A stretch of DNA of 64,000 nucleotides from NCBI GenBank assembly GCA_965247295.1, contig CBDFGQ010000006.1, forward strand, positions 1 through 64,000. Direction: 5' to 3'. Position 1 is the stretch's first letter. The number at the start of each line of letters is the position of its first letter. The stretch is from CBDFGQ01 sp965247295 (lineage in GTDB: Bacteria > Chloroflexota > Dehalococcoidia > Lucifugimonadales > JAGWBF01). Shown piece by piece: positions 16,757 to 25,611 of this stretch. Both the position numbers and the translations under genes were made by a program. The notes under the pieces were generated by a model that saw only the letters and a program-made list of their open reading frames with translations, was not told where the DNA came from and made no database searches.

Positions 16757-17011
16757 CTAGAGCCTGTCCACCAGCCGCGCCAACTCCGAGACCTGCTTGA
16801 GGTGCTGGTTCATCGGCACCTCTTCCCCGGTCAGGTCTATGGCGTACCTGTTCTTGCCTGAGACGACCACAACCCCCGCAAGGCCCTTCGACCCTCGAAC
16901 CACAGCGCCGCCTTCCATGCCCGCCCAGCTCACGAAGGTGCTCTCCATGGGGACCAGCCTGATGTCCCCGACCCAGATGGGCTGTTCGGCCTTGACCTCC
17001 TCGATCTTCAA
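16757..17011 (-). CDS. Small uncharacterised protein of the gerW locus
   Basis: The frame is open to 17080, but a TTG at 17011 overlaps the stop of the upstream DUF2953 gene (TTGA), matching the coupling used elsewhere here. I therefore prefer that start (84 residues). Segments IEEVKAEQPIWVGDIRLVPM, TFVSWAGMEGGAVVRGSKGL and YAIDLTGEEVPM give a beta-rich small domain; no membrane segment or catalytic motif is seen. Position suggests a partner of DUF2953 and GerW, possibly in envelope or spore-related functions. I do not recognise the family. Confidence 0.6.
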   Translation of the reverse strand: MKIEEVKAEQPIWVGDIRLVPMESTFVSWAGMEGGAVVRGSKGLAGVVVVSGKNRYAIDLTGEEVPMNQHLKQVSELARLVDRL

Positions 17012-17602
17012 CGCTGCATCACCATCCGTTTCATCACCCGCAGACCGGCCGGCGACAGGGCGAACAGGAGCACGGACCACACCATTTGTATGGGAAACAC
17101 CCTGATCCGCCCACGTGCGGAAAGGTCCAGGACGGGCTCGTCGAAAGAGAGTTCCATTCGCACCTTGCCCGAGCCGTTATAGGTGAGGGGGACGAGTACC
17201 GGCCACAATGCGGAGTAGAGCATTGCTGTATCTGCGGGGTCGTCCAGCCCTATTCGTAGACGGGCGTCCAGATGCCTCACCCTCACGCCGCTGAGGATTC
17301 GCCTGGACAGCTTCAGAAGCCCTCTTACTACTCCTTTGGTCATGAGAAGGTTCCCGCGGAATATGGAGACGGAGAGGAAAGGCTTCGCACTCCACCTCTT
17401 CTTTTTCCTCTTCGGCGCTCGTTCCTTGGGCTCCTTCTTTCTCCGGCCGAACTCCTTGCCCCAACAGGCCGAAGAGCCACCCCAGCCTCATCCTCGATCT
17501 CGCTGCTCCAGGCCCACCAACGTCGAAGGCCATGTCCACCGGGATGGAGAGCCCAAGGAGGATCAAGAGGACAATACCGGCCATGATATAGAGGGCCAGC
17601 AT
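17008..17602 (-). pseudogene. DUF2953 membrane protein (YtfI-like), frameshifted
   Basis: Two minus-strand frames together make one DUF2953 protein. The upstream frame starts at 17602 with a membrane helix (LYIMAGIVLLILLGLSIPVDM) and an acidic linker rich in Glu. Around 17345-17375 the phase changes to the frame reading VVRGLLKLSRRILSGVRVRH, RLRIGLDDPADTAMLYSAL and PIQMVWSVLLFALSP. The second frame has the GxxDPADT motif typical of DUF2953. In Firmicutes this family (YtfI) sits beside ytfJ/gerW in sporulation. A single indel is needed to restore the gene. Confidence 0.72.
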
Positions 17603-17616
17603 CGTCTATACGCCCC

Positions 17617-18006
17617 CTACTTGCCTTCCTCTTCTTTCCCTTCGCCCTTTCCGGCTGCTTGCTTATCCATCACCTTGACCACCAGGTCGGAGACGCTCTC
17701 CGCCAGGGACGATACAGTCCCTTTTCTCGCCTCAACCCTGACCCCTTCCTCGTTGACTATGATCAGGGCAACGGGCTTGACGCCGCCGCCTCCGCCGGTA
17801 CCCTCGCCTCTACCCTCGCCGGTTTCCTTCTCGGACTTGCCTTTCTTGCCAGTGCCACCTCCCCCGCCGAACCCGAAACCCACGCTCACGAGGGGAATGA
17901 TCGTGTTGCCGCCAACAACGATCGGATCACCCACCACCGTTTCGGCAGAAAGCACCCCTCTTATCTCCTCCATGGATGTCTTGACCAGGTTCTGTGTCTC
18001 GTCCAT
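17617..18006 (-). CDS. gerW: GerW/YtfJ family protein
   Basis: The ATG at 18006 follows GGAGG at 8 nt; the upstream in-frame ATG at 18027 lacks one. The 129-residue product matches GerW: a leading helix LVKTSMEEIRGVLSAETVVG, the strand GGNTIIPLVSVGFGFGGGGG, a Gly/Lys/Glu low-complexity linker, then VKPVALIIVNEEGVRVEARK. In Bacillus it affects spore germination. In non-sporing Chloroflexota and Actinobacteria, homologs sit beside DUF2953, as here, with unknown role. It heads a three-gene operon with DUF2953 and the 84-residue protein. Confidence 0.85.
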   Translation of the reverse strand: MDETQNLVKTSMEEIRGVLSAETVVGDPIVVGGNTIIPLVSVGFGFGGGGGTGKKGKSEKETGEGRGEGTGGGGGVKPVALIIVNEEGVRVEARKGTVSSLAESVSDLVVKVMDKQAAGKGEGKEEEGK

Positions 18007-18102
18007 TTTCGCTTCCCTCCTTTTCATTTGCAGTCGTTGTCTGCCATCAGGTTACACCGATGTCTTGCAGCGTTTCATCGCCCAGCTTGATGATTCCACT
18101 GA

Positions 18103-18360
18103 CGACAGGAGACCGAACAGACCATCGGTCGTTCAGCCGATGCCCACATCCCCTATCGGTATGAGTCGGGGTCTCTTTGGCACCTCTTGCAGTCGGAGTG
18201 TTGGATGGAGAAGTATGGTGCAAATATGGCTCTTTTTGAGCGCCTTGCTGACTCCCAACTCAAACTAGGCGACCAGACCGAGTTCTACTTTTTTGATGAG
18301 ATAGGGATCACAGTCGCTGTGGAGGGTCACCAGGTTGAGGGGAGCGGAGGAGAACGCTAA
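18103..18360 (+). pseudogene. Possible 3' remnant of an unrecognised gene
   Basis: A plus-strand frame without a clear start runs 85 codons. It includes SLWHLLQSECWMEKYGANMA, LFERLADSQLKLGDQTEFYF and FDEIGITVAVEGHQVEGS, which reads like real protein. No ribosome site is seen and a stop lies just before. I treat it as the tail of a lost gene; function is unknown. Confidence 0.3.
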
Positions 18361-18376
18361 GAAAGGTGCCGAATCA

Positions 18377-19258
18377 TCACCTGGATAGGAAGGCGCGGAC
18401 CACCTGGGATAGCTCCGCCGGCTTGTGGTAGCCAATGTCGTGCATGGTGTCGGGTATCCATCGGACTTCGCAATCCCTCATGGCTGACTGGGCGGCATCG
18501 GCCATTTCGCGCCGCATTCGTGCGAACTCCGGGTTACCTCCGCGCTTCCGAGATCCGGCCGGCACTATCAGCGTTGGGCAACGCACACTGGGGAACATGG
18601 CGGAGGGCGGCTCATTCCACATGGCTTCCAGGACCTGGGCGTGATTGGCCGGCTCCAATATGTCCCGGACGCTCCCGTCGGGCCCCACCTGGACCATGGA
18701 CATCACTATATCCTCTAATTGCTCGCTCCAGCAGTCGGCCAGTTGCTGGCGCAGATGGCCGAGAAAGTCCTCGCGTTTACCCGAAACGTCCCGGGGGCTG
18801 AGTAGATTTCTGAACCAGTCCCAGGTGGCCCCGGGCCAGAGGGTCCAGTCGAGAAATCCGCCGTCTATCAGCACCAACTTGGAGACCCTATCGGGATACC
18901 TGGATGCCACACTGAGGGCCACGTAACCTCCCCAAGAGTGGCCCAGCAGCGCCGCCTGCCGCAGCCCGAGCTGATCCAGAGCCTCCACCACGTCTCTGGC
19001 AACGGTATCCCAATCATAACCCGTGGCTGGCTGATCGGTCTTGCCATGACCCCGCTGGTCAAGGGCGATGCAATGGTAGCTGTCCACAAGGTGGGGCATC
19101 AACAGGTCGTACCAATGGCATGATGAGGCGAGTCCGTGCAACGCAAGCACCGCCTCACACCGTTCCCGCGGGACTTTGGCGGGAGTTCCCCAGTCCAGGT
19201 AGTGCATGCGAAGCTGGGAGATGTTCATCCATCCCTCTGCAGGAGTTGTGCTAGGCAT
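18377..19258 (-). CDS. Alpha/beta hydrolase
   Basis: The ATG at 19258 follows GAGGGG and gives 293 residues. The Ser nucleophile elbow is LLGHSWGGYVALS (about residue 110). EAVLALHGLASSCHWYDLL supplies the oxyanion HG motif. ALDQRGHGKTD is the conserved strand-turn, and TMHDIGYHKPAELSQ carries the catalytic His near the end. Substrates of this haloalkane-dehalogenase/epoxide-hydrolase-like branch vary widely, and none is indicated by the neighbours. It lies 53 nt from the threonine-aldolase-like gene on the same strand and may be co-transcribed. Confidence 0.9.
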   Translation of the reverse strand: MPSTTPAEGWMNISQLRMHYLDWGTPAKVPRERCEAVLALHGLASSCHWYDLLMPHLVDSYHCIALDQRGHGKTDQPATGYDWDTVARDVVEALDQLGLRQAALLGHSWGGYVALSVASRYPDRVSKLVLIDGGFLDWTLWPGATWDWFRNLLSPRDVSGKREDFLGHLRQQLADCWSEQLEDIVMSMVQVGPDGSVRDILEPANHAQVLEAMWNEPPSAMFPSVRCPTLIVPAGSRKRGGNPEFARMRREMADAAQSAMRDCEVRWIPDTMHDIGYHKPAELSQVVRAFLSR

Positions 19259-19310
19259 AAATCCCCTCAACGAATATCATCTGAAGCCACACGTTACTCA
19301 CCGTGCAGCC

Positions 19311-20456
19311 TTACGGTTCTATCTTTCGACTCTTGCGGAGTGCCTCCTCGAAGGCACAGACCAGGTCGTCCTCGGACTGCCTGAGTATCGTGGTGTTCAC
19401 GCTGAGCAAGACGCGTCCCTGAGCTTCGTCTGTGGGGTAGAGGAATACCCGCCTCTGGCGTAGGGACGACACGAGTTGGTCGACATCAACGGTGGGTTCG
19501 ACATCCATGGGAAAGATGTTGGAGCCATGCTCAAATCGCCCCAGAGCGATGCCCGGGAGGGCGTTCAGCCTGGGAACAAGGGCGGCCGCCCTCTCCATCG
19601 CGGCGGCGAACCGTTCCTGGAACCCCTCGGTCCCCTCGAGGGCCAGCCCCGCGGCCATGTACGCTGACGCAAGCCCCCCGCCGAACATCCGGCGGTCGTG
19701 GTAGATGTCTTCGATAAACACCGACGTGCCGGCGAGTATTGCACCGTAGGGGGCGCCGAAGTACTTGTAGATGGAGACGTAAACCGTGTCGAAGAGGCCT
19801 GCGTATTCCTCAGGTTTCACTCCTGTGGCGGCCGACATCATGTAAAGGCGCGCGCCATCCAGGTGGGTTGGGACGCCTCGCTCAGCGGAGTAGGCGGTGA
19901 TAGCCGCCATCTCAGTGTACGGAACGACCTGGCCTGCCTGGCGGCGCACCGGGCTCTCAACCATCACCGCACCTATGGCATTAGCCACCCTGCCAGTCTC
20001 CGCACCCACCATTGCCTCCTTCAGCTCGTCTAGAGTGAAGTAGGGACGTCCCTTGCCCAGCGGGACCAGGTTGATGCCGCTCAACCGGGTTACGGAGTCA
20101 CCGGTGTCGTTGTACAGGTGGCTCTGCTCCTGCACGATGGCTCTGGGCCTCACGCCACAGTGTTTCCTGATGGCCAGGTGGTTGGCCAACGTGCCCGTGG
20201 GCATGAAGGCCGCGGCCTCCTTGCCCAGCATCTCGGCGAACCGTTGCTCCAGCCTCTGAACTGTGCCCCCCAGCGAGTAGGAATCCGGCTCCAGGCCCAC
20301 GTTATCATGGAACTCGGCCAGGCGGCGGATCATTTGCGCGGGCGTTGTCGGCTCGCCATCTCCCTTGAAAACCACGTCGATATCCGACATTGTAACGTCC
20401 CCCACAGCGGGGTCTGCTTGTGTGACCTGCACATCGGCGCGGCCGAGGGTGTTCAT
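19311..20456 (-). CDS. Threonine aldolase / beta-eliminating lyase family PLP enzyme
   Basis: This 381-residue fold-type I PLP enzyme has the LtaE pattern. SYSLGGTVQRLEQRFAEMLG precedes AAAFMPTGTLANHLAI (cofactor-phosphate region). ERGVPTHLDGARLY carries the Asp contacting the pyridine nitrogen. The PLP lysine is in TVYVSIYKYFGAPYGA. The first ATG has GAGGAG about 9 nt upstream; a second in-frame ATG 22 residues later fits the usual LtaE length better, so the start is uncertain. It would cleave L-threonine or allo-threonine to glycine and acetaldehyde, or a related beta-hydroxy amino acid. The active-site strand (SIYKYFG, not SLSKGLG) is unusual. Confidence 0.85.
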   Translation of the reverse strand: MNTLGRADVQVTQADPAVGDVTMSDIDVVFKGDGEPTTPAQMIRRLAEFHDNVGLEPDSYSLGGTVQRLEQRFAEMLGKEAAAFMPTGTLANHLAIRKHCGVRPRAIVQEQSHLYNDTGDSVTRLSGINLVPLGKGRPYFTLDELKEAMVGAETGRVANAIGAVMVESPVRRQAGQVVPYTEMAAITAYSAERGVPTHLDGARLYMMSAATGVKPEEYAGLFDTVYVSIYKYFGAPYGAILAGTSVFIEDIYHDRRMFGGGLASAYMAAGLALEGTEGFQERFAAAMERAAALVPRLNALPGIALGRFEHGSNIFPMDVEPTVDVDQLVSSLRQRRVFLYPTDEAQGRVLLSVNTTILRQSEDDLVCAFEEALRKSRKIEP

Positions 20457-20600
20457 TTGACTCTACTCCTCGCGTACTCGCGGATGGTCGACCCTCCGAC
20501 CTGCTTAGGGGTTCCATTCGTGCCCTTCTTGACTATAAGGCACGTGAGCCAATTCTCACAGAAGAAACTTGGGCGCCTGGCCGAGACTCGGCGGACGATA

Positions 20601-21800
20601 TTAGAGCTCTTTCACGACCTGGTCTTCCAGGAACTCCTCGATCCGCTGGTCGGAGTAGCCGGCCTCGGCCAGTATCTCCCTGGAGTGCTCGCCCGGCCTC
20701 GCCGGCGGATCAAGCCTCTTGGCGAAGGGATACTCCGAGCTCTCATATGGGAGGCTGGGCAGTCTCAGGTCGCGGTCGACGCCACGCACCGACAGGAGCC
20801 TGCCCTCCGAGTTGACGTGGGGGTCCTCCAGGACGTCTTCGGGAGTGTGCAGCGGCGCCACCGGGATGCCATTACTGGCCATAAGGTCTGCTAGGTCACG
20901 GCTGTCAATGGAGCTGACGGCCTGGGCAATGCGTGGCACCATCCAGTGCCGACCTTCCCGCCGTCCGGGGTTGGTGGCCAAGTCAGGATCGTTGGCCAGC
21001 TCCTCCAGGCCGAGGGCCTTGCAGAACCGCTGCCACTGGGCGTCGCTGGTCACGCCGACGAACACCCGGCCACCATCGGCGCAATCGAACAAGTCGTACA
21101 CCCCCCATCCCGTCTGACGGTTCAGCGCCTGGTCCCGGGCTGGCATCGGGGTTGGGCGCTCACCGGTGGATTGGGCATTGGCCATGTGCTGGCCCACTAG
21201 AAACAGCCCGGTCTCGAACAGGCCTCCCGTAATCTTCTGACCCCGGCCCGTGACCTGCCGCTTGAGCAGGGCCCCCAGCACGCCCACCACAGCGTAGGTC
21301 GCCGCGCCAATATCCACCACGCTAGCGCCGGCGCGCAGCGGCTGGCCCGGCGGCCCTGTCATGTAGGCCAGGCCGCACATCATCTGGGCCAACTCGTCCA
21401 GGAACGGCCGTCCGCTGTTTGGTCCGCTGAGGAAACCCTTCACGGAGCAGTAGATGATCCGGGGAACGACGGGTGATATTTGCTCGTAGGCGATTCCGAG
21501 GCGCTCCATAGTCTGAGGCCCCATGTTATCCACCACCACATCCGCGCCCTCAGCGAGCTTGTAGAATATACGGCGCCCCTCATCCTTCTTCAGGTCCAGC
21601 ACCAGGCTGCGCTTGTTGCGGTTGAAAAAGAAGAACTGGCCTACCCTCGCCGTGCCTATACGCTGGGGCTCCAGGGCGTCGGGTGGTTCGATCTTGACCA
21701 CATCCGCCCCCATGTCTGCGAGGATCAGTCCGGCAGCCGGGCCGGCGACGATGTGGGCCAGCTCGAGGACTTTGATGCCTTCCAGGGGAAGATTCGCCAT
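20601..21800 (-). CDS. CaiB/BaiF family CoA transferase (class III)
   Basis: The ATG at 21800 begins MANLPLEGIKVLELAHIVAG, the canonical class III start, so the upstream 23-residue extension is not used. Further motifs are MGADVVKIEPPDALEPQRIG, FFFNRNKRSLVLDLKKDEGR, ADVVVDNMGPQTMERLG and SVKGFLSGPNSGRPFLDELA. The last covers the catalytic Asp region. The 399-residue length is typical. The family moves CoA between carboxylic acids (formyl, carnitine, bile acid, aromatic acids); the donor and acceptor are unknown. It stands alone on its strand. Confidence 0.9.
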   Translation of the reverse strand: MANLPLEGIKVLELAHIVAGPAAGLILADMGADVVKIEPPDALEPQRIGTARVGQFFFFNRNKRSLVLDLKKDEGRRIFYKLAEGADVVVDNMGPQTMERLGIAYEQISPVVPRIIYCSVKGFLSGPNSGRPFLDELAQMMCGLAYMTGPPGQPLRAGASVVDIGAATYAVVGVLGALLKRQVTGRGQKITGGLFETGLFLVGQHMANAQSTGERPTPMPARDQALNRQTGWGVYDLFDCADGGRVFVGVTSDAQWQRFCKALGLEELANDPDLATNPGRREGRHWMVPRIAQAVSSIDSRDLADLMASNGIPVAPLHTPEDVLEDPHVNSEGRLLSVRGVDRDLRLPSLPYESSEYPFAKRLDPPARPGEHSREILAEAGYSDQRIEEFLEDQVVKEL

Positions 21801-22316
21801 TGTCGACCGTCCAGAGAACGCACTACACACGACGCTGACGATGGTACGGAAACTCCATAACGCTGTCAATCACCACGTCGCTTCAGCCTCGGCACTTCCC
21901 ATGACTTCGATGCCTGTAGACAGACTTGGCGATGGGCCAGCGGCTGGGCTTGCCAGAGGTCATCAAATACTGCCTTTCCCAAGCGATGATAGGTGACTCG
22001 CCACGCCAACAGGTAGTTAAACACGAAAGGGTGCACGATAGGGTGATTGACTGCGTTCCGATATGTCCATATCATTGTCAGTGCCAAGGATGGCGCGTTC
22101 CTTCGACGCTGGCAGCTTGATTCGGGAAATCTCGGTTAACATCTGCGGAGGTGCCCTATAGAGCCTACAAGCTTGGTGGGTGTGCTTCTTGGGATTTCGG
22201 TGATTTGTTGGGCGGGCAGTCGCCAGCGTCGTTCACCGGAAGATGCCATTCAAACTTGAAACGGCCGTAGCGGTGCGACCAGCTAGGTTGCGACTGGCAT
22301 GCGGTCAGCTGAGGCA
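21801..22316. other. Intergenic stretch with an unassigned minus frame
   Basis: About 515 bp separate the CoA transferase from the desaturase. A 73-codon minus frame (21866-22087) includes VNHPIVHPFVFNYLLAWRVT, which looks vaguely protein-like, but it has no ribosome site and no recognisable family. No repeat or RNA is visible. Confidence 0.3.
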
Positions 22317-23480
22317 ATGGATATTATGCTGCTTTGTGCGGTGTGTAGCACCTTAAACCAAGATGAGGACCAGGTTTGCGGAACCTGTAACAACGGCCTG
22401 GAACCTGGAGGGTTGGACACCGGCTCGACAGATATACAGCGAGGGCAAGATATCAATGGGCGCGCCGTACAGGTTAGCTCCAGGCAGGGTCAGTACGCAG
22501 CCTACACCGAGTTAAAGCGGTCCATCGAGGGCTCGGGGCTGCTCGCGAAGCAGCCCGTCTATTATAGCTACAAGATCCTCACGACCCTTCTCATGCTCGC
22601 CTTCGGCATTTGGGTCTTGGTGGTGGTGGAGAACCTCTGGTTACAGCTAGTCAATGCGGCGGTCATGGCCTTTGTCTTCGGCCAAATAGGACTTATCGGA
22701 CATGATGTTGGCCATCAGACAATTTTCCGGTCGACACGCAGGAACGTAGTTACCGGGCTGGTTGTATGCCTCCTAATCGGGATGGTCCGCAGCTGGTGGG
22801 TCGACAAGCATAACCGCCATCATAGCAGTCCCAACGTGCTCAGCCTCGATCCGGACACCAATATACCAGTCCTTGCTTTCACCGAGGAGCAGGCTCTCAA
22901 GAAGAGGGGGCTTTACCGGCTCACCGTGAGCTGGCAAGCATACCTCTTCTTTCCCATGCTTTGTCTCCAGTCCTATGGCTTACGGCTGGCGGGCGTGCAA
23001 TACCTGCTCCATCACAGGTCCCAAGGCATAGAGCTCCTCTTGATCGCCGGCCACCTCCTGGTCTATTTCTGGCTTCTCCTTTACTTTCTAAGTACCTGGC
23101 ATGCGGTGATGTTCATCGCCATCCACCAATCCCTGTTCGGTGTTTATCTTGGCTCGATCTTCGCGCCCAACCACAAGGGAATGCCAGTGCTCGACGAAGA
23201 TAGCCCGTTAGACTATGTGGGGCGACAGATAATAACATCCAGGAACATCCGTTCCCATCCGCTTATAGACTTCTGGTATGGTGGGCTGAACTATCAAATC
23301 GAGCACCACCTGTTTCCCACCATGTCCCGGAACAAGCTGAGGGAAGCCCAGAAACACGTGAGGGATTTCTGCCGTGGTCGGAATATCCCATACTACGAGG
23401 TTAGTATGCTTCGGTCCCAATGTGAGATCGTGCAGGACCTAAATCGCGTAAGCAAGTCCCTCCGGCAAGCAAAGGGCTGA
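22317..23480 (+). CDS. Membrane fatty acid desaturase with an N-terminal zinc ribbon
   Basis: The product has about 387 residues (ATG at 22317 after GAGG; 22326 is an alternative). The first 25 residues hold LCAVCSTLNQDEDQVCGTC, two CxxC pairs forming a zinc ribbon. A desaturase follows: membrane helices near residues 85-125, then His boxes HDVGH, HNRHH and QIEHH, the last ending in QIEHHLFPTMSRNKL. The QxxHH third box is that of front-end or acyl-lipid desaturases, which insert double bonds using O2 and a di-iron centre. Cytochrome b5 is the usual N-terminal fusion; a zinc ribbon is unusual. Confidence 0.88.
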   Translation: MDIMLLCAVCSTLNQDEDQVCGTCNNGLEPGGLDTGSTDIQRGQDINGRAVQVSSRQGQYAAYTELKRSIEGSGLLAKQPVYYSYKILTTLLMLAFGIWVLVVVENLWLQLVNAAVMAFVFGQIGLIGHDVGHQTIFRSTRRNVVTGLVVCLLIGMVRSWWVDKHNRHHSSPNVLSLDPDTNIPVLAFTEEQALKKRGLYRLTVSWQAYLFFPMLCLQSYGLRLAGVQYLLHHRSQGIELLLIAGHLLVYFWLLLYFLSTWHAVMFIAIHQSLFGVYLGSIFAPNHKGMPVLDEDSPLDYVGRQIITSRNIRSHPLIDFWYGGLNYQIEHHLFPTMSRNKLREAQKHVRDFCRGRNIPYYEVSMLRSQCEIVQDLNRVSKSLRQAKG

Positions 23481-23724
23481 AGGAGTCCAGCATCCAGGAC
23501 CCAGGTGCAACGCCCCTACGACCCCGAGCAGGCAGTTAGAGAGCCCTCAAAGCTGGGGGCTTCACACCGGCTTCCGACCGGCGCAGACAGGAGGCACGTG
23601 CCACGCCCGGCGGCTGGTGTCCCGGTTGGCCCATGTAGCCCTGTCACGCGACCTGTTTCAGAATGTACTGGACCGCATAGCCGCGTTGCGCCCAGCGCCT
23701 GGGTGAGGGAGGAGAGCCACCTCT

Positions 23725-24639
23725 ATGCTTGAGCCCGATCGTTTTGATTATTTGCCCATTACAGAGCGCCCCATCATCAAGTGGCCCAACGGCGCGAGGG
23801 TAGCCTTGTGGGTGGTTCCCAACGTTGAGCACCTGGAATTCCTGCCTCCTCGCTGTGACTTCCGGGACCCATGGCCTCGTACGCCCCATCCAGACGTTTC
23901 CCGCTACTCTAACCACGACTACGGAAACCGGGTTGGGTTTTGGCGTATGCTCGAAGTAATGGACCGCCACAAGGTTCGGTGCACCGCCTCGTTAAATCAG
24001 GCGGTACTGGAGCATTTCCCCGAGATCCGGGATGCCATGGTCGCCCGTAACTGGGACTACATGTCCCATGGAATCTATAACACGCGGTACGTCAACAATA
24101 TGTCTGTGGATGAGGAATGGGCTTTCTACCAGGACCTCATCGACACGCTAAAAAGACACACAGGTAAACAGCTCAAAGGCATCTTGACACCCGCTATTTC
24201 GCCCAGCGAGGCGAGCCCGGACCTCATGGCAGAGGCTGGCCTCATATACCATGCCGACTGGTTCCACGATGACCAGCCTTTTCCGCTAAAGGTAAAGGCT
24301 GGGAAGCTTATATCGATGCCCTACGCAATCGACATAAATGATGCACTATCGAACCGGGCGGGCTATCCACCGGCATATTGGGCTCAGTGCATCAAGGATG
24401 AGTTTGATGTGTTGTACCAGGAGGGTGCCCGGAGCGGGCAGGCTATGTGTATCGCGCTGCATCCCTACCAATGCAGCCATCCAAGTCGCGTCAAGTACCT
24501 AGACCAGGCATTGGCTCACATCCTGTCACATGAGGGGGTCTGGCAAACAACGGGCGACGAGATCGCACAGTATTACATGGATAACTATTACGACAAGGTG
24601 TTAGTCGCCATCGAGCAGTGGAACGAGCGCTCCAAGTGA
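23725..24639 (+). CDS. NodB-like polysaccharide deacetylase / allantoinase-type hydrolase (copy 1)
   Basis: This 304-residue protein has no signal peptide, so it is probably cytosolic. ARVALWVVPNVEHLEF is the first metal-binding strand region. YGNRVGFWRMLEVMDRHKVR, WDYMSHGIYNTRYVNNMS (His-containing second motif) and GILTPAISPSEASPDLMAEA follow. This resembles PuuE-type allantoinases and cyclic imidases rather than chitin deacetylases. A paralog follows 33 nt downstream, and an amidohydrolase after that, suggesting a three-gene operon opening cyclic amides or similar C-N bonds. Substrate is inferred only loosely. Confidence 0.8.
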   Translation: MLEPDRFDYLPITERPIIKWPNGARVALWVVPNVEHLEFLPPRCDFRDPWPRTPHPDVSRYSNHDYGNRVGFWRMLEVMDRHKVRCTASLNQAVLEHFPEIRDAMVARNWDYMSHGIYNTRYVNNMSVDEEWAFYQDLIDTLKRHTGKQLKGILTPAISPSEASPDLMAEAGLIYHADWFHDDQPFPLKVKAGKLISMPYAIDINDALSNRAGYPPAYWAQCIKDEFDVLYQEGARSGQAMCIALHPYQCSHPSRVKYLDQALAHILSHEGVWQTTGDEIAQYYMDNYYDKVLVAIEQWNERSK

Positions 24640-24672
24640 TGTCGCAAGATTTTTCGATTGCCCGGAGGTGTG

Positions 24673-25593
24673 GTGACAGCAGAACCTAGGCCCGGCATGG
24701 ACCATGACTTTTACGATTGGTCCCCTATAACAAGTCGCCCGCCCCTCACATGGCCGAACGATGCAAGGGTCGCCCTCTGCGTTATTGTGAGCCTGGACCA
24801 TTATCAATGGAGGCTGCCGCCGGACAGCTATAAGTCTCCGGAAATCCCAGGCGGCATCTCCGGCTCTGGCATGGCCTTCCCTGATATCACCGCGTATTCG
24901 TTCCGAGAATATGGCCAAAGGGTCGGCCTTTTCCGAGTCATGGAAATCCTGGACAAGTACGCTATACCAGCCACAGTGGCAATGAATGCCGTGATAGCCG
25001 ATAACTACCCATACATAATCCAGCAGTGCAAGCAGCGACGTTGGGAGATCATCGCATACGGGATAGCTGTCAACCAGATGATCACCAGTCTTATGACGGA
25101 GGAGACAGAGAGAGACTACGTACGGCGGTCCATAGAGTCTATCACCAGGGCCGCTGGCTCCAAGCCCCGGGGATGGCTCGGCCCTGAGTACGGGGAGTCC
25201 ACACGCACCTTGAACATCCTGGCTGAAGAGGGCATACAGTACGTATGTGACTGGGCTAACGATGACCAGCCGTACCGTCTCAAGGCTCGCACCGGCGAGT
25301 TATTTGCATTACCGAATAATTTGGAACTGGATGACGCCGTGAGCCAATGGTTTCGACGGTTGCCAATCGACGTTTACTCTCAAATGATCATGGACGCCTT
25401 CGACACCCTTTACGAGGAAGGCGCGCATTCGGGCCGGCTTATGGTTATTAACATTCATCCGTGGATAATAGGCCGACCGTTCCGGAGCAAATATTTGGAC
25501 ATGGCGCTGGCTCATATCTGCGACCGCGAAGGAGTCTGGAAGGCCACTGGTTCGGAAATCATCGATTGGTATCGAAGTCGAAGTCGGACTTAG
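24673..25593 (+). CDS. NodB-like polysaccharide deacetylase homolog (copy 2)
   Basis: The GTG at 24673 lies 4 nt after GGAGG; the frame opens at a TTG at 24658, and an ATG at 24697 is also possible. The 306-residue product is paralogous to copy 1. Shared features include ARVALCVIVSLDHYQWRLPP, REYGQRVGLFRVMEILDKYA, and a long common C-terminal half (CDWANDDQPYRLKARTGELF). In the second motif the His-Gly of copy 1 is replaced by Tyr-Gly (IIAYGIAVNQM), removing a likely metal ligand. The pair may form a heteromer, or this copy may have changed chemistry. Confidence 0.78.
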   Translation: MTAEPRPGMDHDFYDWSPITSRPPLTWPNDARVALCVIVSLDHYQWRLPPDSYKSPEIPGGISGSGMAFPDITAYSFREYGQRVGLFRVMEILDKYAIPATVAMNAVIADNYPYIIQQCKQRRWEIIAYGIAVNQMITSLMTEETERDYVRRSIESITRAAGSKPRGWLGPEYGESTRTLNILAEEGIQYVCDWANDDQPYRLKARTGELFALPNNLELDDAVSQWFRRLPIDVYSQMIMDAFDTLYEEGAHSGRLMVINIHPWIIGRPFRSKYLDMALAHICDREGVWKATGSEIIDWYRSRSRT

Positions 25594-25611
25594 AGCGCTT
25601 GGGAGGCAGGT

